From Nostoc sp. NMS8 (GTDB lineage: Bacteria; Cyanobacteriota; Cyanobacteriia; Cyanobacteriales; Nostocaceae): 64,000 bases of DNA. Within the stretch, counting starts at the first letter, position 1. Every line of letters starts with the position of its first letter. The stretch lies in the NCBI RefSeq assembly GCF_017115045.1, contig NZ_JABXKK010000098.1, forward strand, positions 244,070-308,069. Reading direction: 5' to 3'. Shown here piece by piece: positions 31,568 to 39,277 of the stretch. The notes beneath the pieces were generated by a model. That model saw nothing but the letters and a program-made list of their open reading frames with translations, made no database searches and was not told the DNA's origin. The position numbers and the translations under genes were made by a program.

Positions 31568-32401
31568 ATGATGCAAGAAGTAACTCGCCGCAAATTCATT
31601 GCAACAGCCACCCTAGCAACAGGTTTTGCCCTCGCAGTACAACCCATTTCTGCCGGAGTCATCACCACTGATGATAAGGGGTTAGTCGCTGGTGCGGTGA
31701 AAATTCCTGTCAAAGATGGCGAAATTCCTGCCTATAGAGCAGCACCGGCTACTGGTGAAAATTTCCCAATTGTTCTGGTAATCCAAGAAATATTTGGCGT
31801 ACACGAGCATATTCAGGATATCACTCGTCGCTTTGCTCGGTTGGGGTATTTAGCGATCGCACCGGAATTATTTATCCGTCAAGGCGATGTCTCAAAGTTA
31901 AGCAGCATAGACGAAATTCGCCCAATTGTCGCTAAAGTACCAGATGCTCAGGTGTTATCCGATCTCGATGCCACAGTAAAGTGGGCAAAGAAGTCAGCTA
32001 AGGGTAATGGCGAGAAGTTGGGAATTACAGGCTTTTGTTGGGGTGGTCGTATTACCTGGTTATATGCAGCACACAATCCCAACGTTAAGGCAGGTGTGGC
32101 ATGGTACGGGCGACTCGTAGGTGATGCGACTGAACTCCAGCCCCAGTATCCTATCGATATCGTATCGACGCTGAAAGCCCCCGTTCTCGGACTTTATGGT
32201 GGGAAGGATACGGGTATTCCTCTAGATACTGTAGAGCAGGTGCGCGATCGCTTAAAGTCTAGCAGCAGCAAATCTGAAATTATCGTCTATCCCGATGCAC
32301 CCCACGCATTTTTTGCCGATTATCGCCCCTCATACCGCGAGAAGGAAGCTAAGGATGGCTGGAAACGCCTCTTGGCATGGTTTAAGCAAAATGGTGTTTA
32401 A
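31568..32401 (+). CDS. Tat-exported dienelactone hydrolase family protein
   Basis: A 277-residue protein. The N-terminus VTRRKFIATATLATGFALA is a twin-arginine signal. The mature part is an alpha/beta hydrolase of the dienelactone hydrolase family: VLVIQEIFGVHEHIQDITRR, nucleophile GFCWGGR (C157), acid GGKDTGIP and DAPHAFFADYRPSYRE with the histidine. It probably acts on small lactones or esters in the periplasm; the substrate is unknown. It begins after GGTAGAG at 31,561 and is followed by a MITE-like region. Confidence 0.9.
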   Translation: MMQEVTRRKFIATATLATGFALAVQPISAGVITTDDKGLVAGAVKIPVKDGEIPAYRAAPATGENFPIVLVIQEIFGVHEHIQDITRRFARLGYLAIAPELFIRQGDVSKLSSIDEIRPIVAKVPDAQVLSDLDATVKWAKKSAKGNGEKLGITGFCWGGRITWLYAAHNPNVKAGVAWYGRLVGDATELQPQYPIDIVSTLKAPVLGLYGGKDTGIPLDTVEQVRDRLKSSSSKSEIIVYPDAPHAFFADYRPSYREKEAKDGWKRLLAWFKQNGV

Positions 32402-32413
32402 AAAACTTTGGTT

Positions 32414-32580
32414 TTAGAGGATGTTTGAAAAGTCCTCTTATCAGTATCAAAAATTTTAGATCCCCCTAAATCCCCCTTAAAAAGGGGGACTTTGATTCCG
32501 GTTCCCCCCTTAAAAAGGGGGGTTAGGGGGGATCTAAAGTGCCTAAAGTCACAGCGAAACACTTTTCAAACAACCTCTTA
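32414..32580. mobile_element. Composite MITE-like element containing a GATCCCCC palindrome
   Basis: The outer ends TTAGAGGATGTTTGAAAAGT (32,414-32,433) and, on the other strand, TAAGAGGTTGTTTGAAAAGT (from 32,580) form about 20-bp imperfect inverted repeats. The GATCCCCC palindrome at 32,459-32,534 is nested inside. A lone end of the same type lies near 22,967. Confidence 0.65.
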
Positions 32581-32605
32581 GTTAGGGGTCAATTCTTTAT
32601 CTCCC

Positions 32606-32652
32606 AAAAATTCATCTCACGCTCCTAAGAGTGAGGTATGGGATGAATTTTT
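32606..32652. terminator. Long hairpin between the hydrolase and Nif11 genes
   Basis: AAAAATTCATC (32,606-32,616) pairs with GATGAATTTTT (32,642-32,652), with an inner CTCAC/GTGAG stem. T-rich sequence flanks it on both strands, so it could terminate transcripts from either side. Confidence 0.5.
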
Positions 32653-32812
32653 ATTTTAACTAACTCATGAGTTAAGCAGGTGAATAGATGGTAGGTAGAG
32701 TTGCTTAATTTAATAAGAATGCCCCTAAAGGGGATGATGCAACGGTATTCCCTTGAGGAGCAAAACTTGTCAATTCAGTTATCTCTATACTTTCAGTTTC
32801 CTAGAACAATAA

Positions 32813-33046
32813 TTATCTAGGATTAATGTGGCGTCTAGTCCCCCATCCTGGATTGACAATAGCGGCTAAATCTTCTTCAGATAATTTGCTGATCTCACTA
32901 TCCAGTTCTTTAGAGGTGAAATCATAGCCACGCTCTTGAGCAATTTTGATGAAGGCGTCTGGATCGGCTGTTGCTTTGAGTCTTTGCTGTAACGCTTGAT
33001 CTTCTTTTACAGCTTGAAAAAGTCGGGCAGCATTTTGCTGGGTCAT
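32813..33046 (-). CDS. Nif11-like leader peptide family protein
   Basis: The start is MTQQNAARLFQAVKEDQALQQRL at 33,046 with AGGAG upstream. The 77-residue product matches the Nif11 N-terminal domain (A--FQAVKED--LQ--LKA--DPDAFI-IAQE-GYDFT--EL) ending LSEEDLAAIVNPGWGTRRHINPR. In many cyanobacteria such leaders precede ribosomally made, modified peptides. Here the core after the leader is short, lacks Cys/Ser/Thr-rich modules and has no modifying enzyme next to it, so it may be a stand-alone Nif11 protein. Confidence 0.8.
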   Translation of the reverse strand: MTQQNAARLFQAVKEDQALQQRLKATADPDAFIKIAQERGYDFTSKELDSEISKLSEEDLAAIVNPGWGTRRHINPR

Positions 33047-33433
33047 GACAATCAATCTCCTGTTTGAAATATCACGTTTGAATGTGATAGTTTAACTCTT
33101 GAGAATTCACTAACTTTTGTAAATAATTTATAAATGAAATTCCTTACATTTCATCTTAAAACAAAAAAGAAAGATGTGTTGATTTTGATAAAAAAGTATA
33201 ACTTTCAAACTAATATTAACGCTAATTTTTTGTAAAATCAGCCCTAAGATGGTAGCAATTTTTATCTAACAATAATTAAGTCTGATTTCTTATAAATACA
33301 ATTTACATTCGTGCGGGTGAGCGATGTTCATAACGACTATTGGCTAATTTCTCCCCACTCTTGAAAAATGAGTTTTCGTTTTCAGGCAGAGCAGACAGCA
33401 ATGCCAAACGCAAAAATCCTATTAGAGCTTGAC
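33047..33433. other. AT-rich intergenic stretch
   Basis: There is no gene. The stretch is AT-rich and holds the upstream region of the Nif11 gene. No clear promoter or repeat is recognised before the one at 33,434. Confidence 0.5.
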
Positions 33434-33462
33434 TTGACACCTATTAATAAAATAGGATATTA
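33434..33462 (+). promoter_or_regulatory. Promoter of rplU-rpmA (predicted)
   Basis: TTGACA (33,434-33,439) and ATATTA (33,457-33,462) are 17 bp apart, about 115 bp upstream of rplU. This would give a 5' leader of about 105 nt containing the structure at 33,490-33,551. Confidence 0.5.
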
Positions 33463-33489
33463 GATTGTCTGTCTAATTCCTGCTCGGAT

Positions 33490-33551
33490 CAGGTAGACAT
33501 ATTACAAAGGCTGGCAAAAGCGTCTCTATAAGAGATAAAACCAGCTACCTG
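33490..33551 (+). ncRNA. Structured rplU leader, possible L21 autoregulatory element
   Basis: CAGGTAG (33,490-33,496) pairs with CTACCTG (33,545-33,551), CTGG (33,511-33,514) with CCAG (33,541-33,544), and TCTCT (33,523-33,527) with AGAGA (33,531-33,535). These nest into one interrupted hairpin ending 24 nt before the rplU ATG. Ribosomal-protein leaders of this kind exist in other phyla; no known model could be tested here. Confidence 0.5.
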
Positions 33552-33575
33552 TACGGCAACCTCAAGGACAATTCC

Positions 33576-33983
33576 ATGACCTACGCGATTATTGAAACTG
33601 GCGGCAAACAAATACGAGTAGAGCCAGGTCGGTTTTACGACATTGAACTGCTTGCGATTGAACCAGATGAAAAAGTTACAATAGATTCCGTATTGCTCGT
33701 GCAGCACGATGGCGAAGTCACCATTGGACAGCCACTAGTGACGGGGGCGACTGTAGAAGGGACTGTATTGCGACATTACAGAGGTCGTAAAGTCCTGGTA
33801 TACAAAATGAAGCCGAAAAAGAAAACCCGCAAAAAACGGGGGCATCGTCAGGAAATTACCAGACTTTTGATAGACTCCATCACTCTTAACGGTGCAGTGT
33901 TTGCTGCCCAAGGAGAACCGGAGAAGGAAACCCCCGTTATCGATGAAACTCCTGCCGAAGAACTAGAAACCGCTGCTGAATAA
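33576..33983 (+). CDS. rplU: Ribosomal protein bL21
   Basis: A 135-residue protein starting MTYAIIETGGKQIRVEPGRFYDIELL, the standard L21 opening, with GRKVLVYKMKPKKKTRKKRGHRQEITRLLI near the end of the core. The C-terminus carries a cyanobacterial acidic tail (DETPAEELETAAE). It binds 23S rRNA in the large subunit. It is followed after 29 bp by rpmA, the usual partner, with a structured leader upstream. Confidence 0.97.
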   Translation: MTYAIIETGGKQIRVEPGRFYDIELLAIEPDEKVTIDSVLLVQHDGEVTIGQPLVTGATVEGTVLRHYRGRKVLVYKMKPKKKTRKKRGHRQEITRLLIDSITLNGAVFAAQGEPEKETPVIDETPAEELETAAE

Positions 33984-34012
33984 TAAAAGAAGTAGATACA
34001 CAAGAGGAAATT

Positions 34013-34312
34013 ATGGCTCATAAGAAAGGAACAGGTAGTACACGTAACGGTCGTGATTCTAATGCTCAACGTCTGGGTGTTAAGCGTTATGGTGGTCAAG
34101 TTGTACGTGCAGGAAATATTCTCGTGCGTCAGCGTGGTACCAAATTCCACCCTGGTAACAATGTCGGTATTGGTAGCGATGACACTCTGTTTGCCTTAAT
34201 CGACGGTGTTGTAACCTTTGAGAGAAAAGGCAAAACCCGTAAAAAAGTTAGTGTTTATTTACCTGTAGCTGCTGCTGTTGAGGTGGCTCCTGCTGAAGCA
34301 GTAACAAGTTAG
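34013..34312 (+). CDS. rpmA: Ribosomal protein bL27
   Basis: A 99-residue protein, MAHKKGTGSTRNGRDSNAQRLGVKRYGGQVVRAGNILVRQRGTKFHPGNNVGIG, is canonical L27, whose N-terminus reaches the peptidyl-transferase centre. AGAGGAAATT lies upstream as ribosome binding site. The C-terminal extension is alanine-rich (VAAAVEVAPAEAV). A perfect 10-bp terminator hairpin follows. Confidence 0.97.
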   Translation: MAHKKGTGSTRNGRDSNAQRLGVKRYGGQVVRAGNILVRQRGTKFHPGNNVGIGSDDTLFALIDGVVTFERKGKTRKKVSVYLPVAAAVEVAPAEAVTS

Positions 34313-34316
34313 AGAA

Positions 34317-34344
34317 TTAGGGTGGGTATATATTCCCACCCTAA
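34317..34344 (+). terminator. Terminator after rpmA
   Basis: TTAGGGTGGG (34,317-34,326) and CCCACCCTAA (34,335-34,344) form a perfect 10-bp stem 5 bp past the stop. No strong U-run follows. Confidence 0.6.
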
Positions 34345-34468
34345 TTGCTAGTTATAGCGTTTCCCATTCAAATGGGGTACAACGTTATATCGCAAAGTGT
34401 AGGGAACATACCGCATTGGTGGGTGTCAGCTTAACGTGAAAGTAAGTCTAGAACTAGCTTTTAGATTG

Positions 34469-34576
34469 CCTCGTTCCCAGTCTCCGACTGGGAATGCTCG
34501 TCTCTGAGGCTCCGCCTCTCTTCCTGGCGGCAGAGCCGCTAGGAGCAGCGTTCCCAGCCTGCGGCTGGAAACGAGG
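34469..34576. repeat. 108-bp GC-rich compound palindrome
   Basis: The outer arms CCTCGTTCCCAG (start) and CTGGAAACGAGG (end) enclose smaller hairpins: CCCAGTCTCCGACTGGG, GAGGCTCCGCCTC, GGCGGCAGAGCCGC and CCAGCCTGCGGCTGG. It looks like a non-coding mobile repeat. The rest of the gap (34,345-34,694) holds no gene. Confidence 0.75.
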
Positions 34577-34694
34577 TTTTAAATGACGTGCCCCTACGGA
34601 TGTATCCTACGTAAACGAGAACTGCTATAGCACTGATAGAATAATCATATTTGTATAAATATTAATTAATATTCACTTAACTTTTACCCCTTAC

Positions 34695-35030
34695 CTACTC
34701 TAAAAAATAAGTTCCTAACTCTTTTATTCTCTCTACCCAACCTTTTACCTCATCAGCCACTTTATACTTCCATTGAAGTTGAAGTAGTTCTCTAGTATGA
34801 GAATCATCAAATATAACCTTGTCTTTGTTTTCAAAGACTGGCGCCAAAAATTCTACTTGAGCAGCTTCGGCAAATAAAGTTGATACTTGGCTAACACTCA
34901 AATTTTCAGGCGCAGCAAGGTAATGTCCTCCTTTGGAGCCAAATCGCGCTACGCCAATATAGCAGTCTGCTAAATCTTCAACATGAATCCACGCGGTCAT
35001 AAAATCTGGTGGAAATGGCTGAGAGCCTTG
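34695..35030 (-). pseudogene. C-terminal remnant of an NAD-dependent epimerase/dehydratase
   Basis: The frame reads (SQPFPPDF)MTAWIHVEDLADCYIGVARFGSKGGHYLAAPENLSVSQV...VKGWVERIKELG. 'WIHVEDLAD-Y' and 'G--YLAAPE--S' are the C-terminal part of extended short-chain dehydrogenases. The Rossmann N-terminus (GxxGxxG) is absent, and a stop lies a short distance upstream, near 35,055. It is probably a decayed gene; a short translated product from 35,000 cannot be excluded. Confidence 0.7.
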
Positions 35031-35170
35031 GTGTGATTTCCCTATCGCTATGTCACTTGGTTACTACTTAAGCTTTGGAAACGAGTCAATTTCCTGCATT
35101 TAGTAATTTCACCGTATATTGATTTTATAGTAAAGCCGTCCTCCAAGGACGGGGAATAACCCAAATTTCT

Positions 35171-35890
35171 ATGAGTCTGATTCTTCCCAAACGCACATTA
35201 TCCCGTCGTCGGTTATTGCAACTATCTGGACTTTCAGGGGTAGGTTTTCTTTTAGGTGGCTGTGGGACAAATTTGTTCTCAGATAATCTGCGGCAAATAT
35301 CTGAGCCACTAAACCAAAGTCTTGAAGCACTCCTGCTAAGTCAAAAACTAGTACCTGAATTTTCTGTCAATGCCATAGAAGCAGACAAATTGCTAGTTAA
35401 TTCCTTTAACTTCACCCCGCAAATTGATCCGGCGCGGTTTCGTCTGACGATTGATGGTGAGGTTAATAACGCGATGCAATTGAGTATGGCAGATATTCAA
35501 AAACTTCCCTTGACTTCAATGGTAATTCGCCATGTCTGTGTTGAAGGCTGGGCTGCGATCGTTCAATGGGGAGGTGTACGATTACGAGACTTAGTAGCGC
35601 TGGTACAGCCTAAGTCAAACGTCCGTTATGTCTATTTTAAATCTGCTGATGGCTATTATGAAAGCTGGGATATTGCCTCTGCTATACATCCCCAAACTCT
35701 CATGGCTTATGAAAAGAATGGACAACCATTATCAGCTGATAATGGTGCGCCTATGCGCCTAGCATCTCCGATAAAACTGGGATACAAGCAAAGCAAGTGG
35801 GTAACTCAAATTACATTCGTCAGCAATTTGTTACCTACTGAAAAAGGCTATTGGGAGGATAAGGGTTATGAGTGGTTTGCTGGGTTATGA
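35171..35890 (+). CDS. Exported molybdopterin-dependent sulfite-oxidase-fold protein (MsrP/YedY-like)
   Basis: A 239-residue protein. The N-terminus TLSRRRLLQLSGLSGVGFLLGGCG combines a twin-arginine motif with a possible lipobox. The catalytic domain has FRLTIDGEVNNAMQLSMADIQKLPLTS, the Mo-ligand region IRHVCVEGWAAIVQWGGVRLRDL (C123), and DNGAPMRLASPIKLGYKQSKWVTQI, all typical of the family. It would carry Mo-molybdopterin in the periplasm or at the membrane. Whether it reduces methionine sulfoxide like MsrP or another compound is open; no haem partner (MsrQ) is next to it. Confidence 0.85.
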   Translation: MSLILPKRTLSRRRLLQLSGLSGVGFLLGGCGTNLFSDNLRQISEPLNQSLEALLLSQKLVPEFSVNAIEADKLLVNSFNFTPQIDPARFRLTIDGEVNNAMQLSMADIQKLPLTSMVIRHVCVEGWAAIVQWGGVRLRDLVALVQPKSNVRYVYFKSADGYYESWDIASAIHPQTLMAYEKNGQPLSADNGAPMRLASPIKLGYKQSKWVTQITFVSNLLPTEKGYWEDKGYEWFAGL

Positions 35891-35903
35891 GATAGGCAAG
35901 AAG

Positions 35904-36005
35904 CTAATCTAGATCGGGTTCAACGCCTAGCGATCGCAATTGTGCAATCAACCGTTCAGTCCGTTGTCTTTCTTGTTCAGCTCGTCGTCTTGGTCGGCAA
36001 TACAT
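35904..36005 (-). pseudogene. C-terminal remnant of a Uma2-family protein
   Basis: The minus strand reads RRRAEQERQRTERLIAQLRSLGVEPDLD then stop. This is the charged coiled tail with terminal 'LRSLGVEPDLD' found at the end of many cyanobacterial Uma2 (PD-(D/E)XK-like) proteins. The nuclease-fold body is missing, so only a scrap of the gene remains. Short and approximate at its 5' side. Confidence 0.6.
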
Positions 36006-36113
36006 CTTTTGGCGATCGCGGCGGGTCAGTTTGATACATCATAAAGCAGTCCTGATGATAAAACTCTCAGTTCTATTATGATTGAACGCACTTTGGATAA
36101 TTGAATCCAAAAT

Positions 36114-36989
36114 CTAAAATTTCGATGTTTCTTCAAATAACACTAAGCCATATTTCTCGCCAGTAGGCAAAAAGCCAATTCCTCGATAAACTGCTTGGGC
36201 TGCTTGGTTATTATTGCCTGTAAATAGGATGGCACGTTTTACTCCCTGCGATCGCGCATTTAACAACGAACCTGCTACTACACTTTTGGCGTACCCTTTA
36301 CCCCGCAATTCTGGCGGTGTCCAAACTCCACCAATTTGCACAATATCAGGCAAGCTGGCATTAAAGGCAGAGTAAGCAACTAGAGTATCTCCTGCTACTA
36401 AAACCCAATGCGTAGCCGTAGCTTGACGGGCTTCAATTACGAGACGGCAAGCTCGATGCGAACTGGTGGTTTCTATTTGTCCTAAAGCTTCCACGTTATA
36501 AGCAACGCACCATTCAGTGAGTAATTCCAACTCCTTTGGATGTGGCAAACGACACTGCACCTTTGCCGATGCTAATGCTTGAGGTATTTGTAAATCTAGT
36601 AGTGCTAGAGAAAACAAAATCTCAGATTCATCAAGCTGAGTTGGTCGGTTGCTAAGTCCCAAAATGCTTTTTGTTGCTTCGACTTGTGGCGCTGGGCCGC
36701 TAATTCCAGAGATGACACGCCCAGATTGTGCCACAACTGCTTGCACTACCTCTGATAAATATACAGGGGCCTGGACTATTACCACCCCATTCCAAAAGTG
36801 GGCTGCAACTGCAACTATAGTTTCATCTATGTAGGCTGCTATGTAAGTTCCTTGAAATCTAGCGCCTTGGTCAAGCAGTCCCGCAGCTCGCCAATTAGAG
36901 CGCAAAAACATAGAAGTATCAGTGTGTTGCAAGAGAAATGCTTCCAACAATACTTCATCTCCAGGTTGCAGAGTTCTGAAAGTAGGCAC
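36114..36989 (-). CDS. GNAT-family N-acetyltransferase
   Basis: A 291-residue protein. The C-terminal GNAT core reads IVQIGGVWTPPELRGKGYAKSVVAGSLLNARSQGVKRAILFTGNNNQAAQAVYRGIGFLPTGEKYGLVLF: acetyl-CoA loop R/Q-x-x-G-x-G/A as RGKGYA, and the NN-A---Y-GIGF motif. The N-terminal half is a second, degenerate GNAT-like domain (QPGDEVLLEAFLLQHTDTSMFLRSN). The substrate is unknown. It stands alone, 170 bp upstream of the sulfur cluster's end. Confidence 0.85.
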   Translation of the reverse strand: MPTFRTLQPGDEVLLEAFLLQHTDTSMFLRSNWRAAGLLDQGARFQGTYIAAYIDETIVAVAAHFWNGVVIVQAPVYLSEVVQAVVAQSGRVISGISGPAPQVEATKSILGLSNRPTQLDESEILFSLALLDLQIPQALASAKVQCRLPHPKELELLTEWCVAYNVEALGQIETTSSHRACRLVIEARQATATHWVLVAGDTLVAYSAFNASLPDIVQIGGVWTPPELRGKGYAKSVVAGSLLNARSQGVKRAILFTGNNNQAAQAVYRGIGFLPTGEKYGLVLFEETSKF

Positions 36990-37163
36990 AAAAAACTCCT
37001 GAGCAAATATACCAGGCGATTAGAGATCGCGGCTACACAAACCAATTCCGCCTACGCGGACTTAAAGAATTTTAAACCCACCTCCGTGCGTTTTGTCTGT
37101 ATAGCCGTGTTCGCCCTTAGCGTGCCGGAGGCATCATTCCATTCGCCAGGGCTATGTGTGTTT

Positions 37164-39254
37164 TTATCCTGTTTCAACAGGCGTTGAACTCTCATAAATT
37201 GGCACAGGTATTGGTAGCGGTAGATTATCTTTATCATAGAGGACTTTTAGATGTCTGCTAAACTGTTCCTCAACAAAATAGCTGCTAGAAAATTCACTTG
37301 CAAAAGAAACCTGATGAAAGTGATAATCTATATTCAACAAATTGTAGACAAGTCTTAAAAAATAATCATCTATCCAAAAATCTACATCAAATAGTGAAAT
37401 ACCGTATTTTCCTTCTAACCTACGATTTAAAGTTTTCAGTAACCAAGACCATTGAGGTTTAAGGGTCGGATCGATGCGGTTGCCAAACACAGGATTAAAA
37501 AACTGATTTACTTGAGTTGTCCTAACATCACTCACTTTAGTTAATAAATCTGCCGCATTGATGGGAGATGAATTGAACCAATAGTTAGCAACTACTAAAT
37601 CATGTAAATAAGCAACTACAATTTTCGGATTTTCTTTAATGAACTGCGAACGACAAACAATTCCTCTGATTGATGGAATTCTTAAACTAATTGTTTGAGA
37701 TAAAGGTAGTTTTCTGACAAAAGCATAAGCTTCTAAAATTGAGGCAAAGGTGTGACAACACACGTAAGCATCTATAGTTTTATTTGCCAAACTCTTGCTT
37801 GCTTTACGAGGATCTTCATTCACTAATCTGCAATCTTTACTGACATCCATATCATAGAGATCAAAAAGAGTGATGATGAACCTATGAGCATTTGAACCAA
37901 ATAAAGTGGAAATTCGTTTACCCTTTAGATCCTGGACGGTGTTTATCGAAGAATCTTTATGCAGAACAATATTTACATCTTGACCCAAAATATTATAAGA
38001 AGCAATCCCAATTAATTTAGAACCAAAACTTAAATCATCAAAGAATTGGCTACCATTATTCAAAAGAGAAATATCATCTAAAATACAAATATCTAGTTCT
38101 CCCCGTTTCATCTGACGGTTCATTTGTTCACCAGAGGCAAACGGCAGAATTTGTAACTCAAAATCTCGATTAATTTCAACATTTTTGAAAATAGCCTGTT
38201 CCAGTGATGATGCTCTCTGTAAATCAGAAATATACTTAGTTCCATACCCAGCAATAAACTGTCCTATAGAATCCCTCTGAATACCTATCCTCAGGATATT
38301 TTCCTCTTTGGGAGAACCACTACCTAAAAATAGATTTACATTGGGTAAACTTTCTAAGTTATCCCCATCAAGTCTAAAACTTCTCACCAAACTCTCTGCG
38401 GATATTAACAATTCACTAAAGCGAGGAACATGAAGATAAATTCCATATTCGTTAATATCTTGAATCGGAAAAATTAAGGCTTCGTATTCAGATATTATAT
38501 CAGCTTGACAAAAGTCAGGTAAAATCGTTAGTTTTTGATTTTTTGAAGCATAGTTGAGTACATCTTGATAACTATGCAGCACTTGTACGCCACTTAATTT
38601 ATTTATCAAAAATCCATTTTTAGATAGTTCCTGATGAACCTCGTCTAAAAGCACAACATCAGCCAGATCGATATCATTTATTTTAACTAAGTTACGCTCA
38701 TTGAGATATTTACTTGCTCCAAAGGATACCAACAGCATTTTATGAGTTGTTAATCTAGTGCAGTGGTGTTCTTCTTTATATCCAGCGCAACTGTTGAGCA
38801 AGAGATCCATTTCTATAAGTTGATAATTTGAAAAAAAGCTGCTATCTTTAACTGCAATCTCTTTAATATTTCTACCCGGAAAACAAAGTTGAAATCGCTG
38901 CAAATATTGTTGGAGCCAGACTTCTAAAATTAAATTAGTAGCTCCCAACGTCAAATCTTCGCCCTCTGCGCTAAATGTTGCCTGAAATTCTTCTTGCAGA
39001 TTTTCTACAGTTTCTACTACATTAAGTGTCTGAGAAATCAATTTCTTGCCTTTATTAGTCAGGCATATAGAGCCAGGAGAGCGATTTAGGAGAATTACTC
39101 CGAAATAATCCTCTATTTGTTTGACTTTTTTACTAATTAATGCTTGACTATATCCTAGCTTTTGTGCGGCTTTTGAGAAGCTACCACAGTCATCGACTGC
39201 TTTTAAGATTTTCAGGTGATTTAAGGTAATGTCTTCGAGTTTAATCTTATTCAT
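37164..39254 (-). CDS. LysR-type regulator fused to an SsuA/NMT1-like substrate-binding domain
   Basis: A 696-residue protein, more than twice the usual LysR length. Residues 1-65 are the LysR helix-turn-helix (LNHLKILKAVDDCGSFSKAAQKLGYSQALISKKVKQIEDYFGVILLNR). About 95-310 is the LysR effector domain. About 330-640 resembles periplasmic sulfonate/nitrate-binding proteins (ENILRIGIQRDSIGQFIAGYG, MKRGELDICILDDI, INTVQDLKGKRISTLFGSNAHRF, CRSQFIKENPKIVVAYL). There is no signal peptide, so the binding domain must act in the cytosol, presumably sensing a sulfonate- or sulfate-like ligand. It is followed by sulfur-scavenging genes, 23 bp from the first, which it probably controls. Confidence 0.8.
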   Translation of the reverse strand: MNKIKLEDITLNHLKILKAVDDCGSFSKAAQKLGYSQALISKKVKQIEDYFGVILLNRSPGSICLTNKGKKLISQTLNVVETVENLQEEFQATFSAEGEDLTLGATNLILEVWLQQYLQRFQLCFPGRNIKEIAVKDSSFFSNYQLIEMDLLLNSCAGYKEEHHCTRLTTHKMLLVSFGASKYLNERNLVKINDIDLADVVLLDEVHQELSKNGFLINKLSGVQVLHSYQDVLNYASKNQKLTILPDFCQADIISEYEALIFPIQDINEYGIYLHVPRFSELLISAESLVRSFRLDGDNLESLPNVNLFLGSGSPKEENILRIGIQRDSIGQFIAGYGTKYISDLQRASSLEQAIFKNVEINRDFELQILPFASGEQMNRQMKRGELDICILDDISLLNNGSQFFDDLSFGSKLIGIASYNILGQDVNIVLHKDSSINTVQDLKGKRISTLFGSNAHRFIITLFDLYDMDVSKDCRLVNEDPRKASKSLANKTIDAYVCCHTFASILEAYAFVRKLPLSQTISLRIPSIRGIVCRSQFIKENPKIVVAYLHDLVVANYWFNSSPINAADLLTKVSDVRTTQVNQFFNPVFGNRIDPTLKPQWSWLLKTLNRRLEGKYGISLFDVDFWIDDYFLRLVYNLLNIDYHFHQVSFASEFSSSYFVEEQFSRHLKVLYDKDNLPLPIPVPIYESSTPVETG

Positions 39255-39277
39255 GCTAGGTAAGGCAAGATTTTTAA

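Noticed and set aside
32606..32652. Riboswitch upstream of the Nif11 gene
   Set aside because: It lies downstream of that gene on its own strand and has only a simple hairpin.
37030..37170. Small genes or a CRISPR-like repeat near TTTCAACAGGCG
   Set aside because: No regular repeat-spacer pattern exists here or elsewhere in the window; the frames are shadows of the LysR fusion and GNAT genes.
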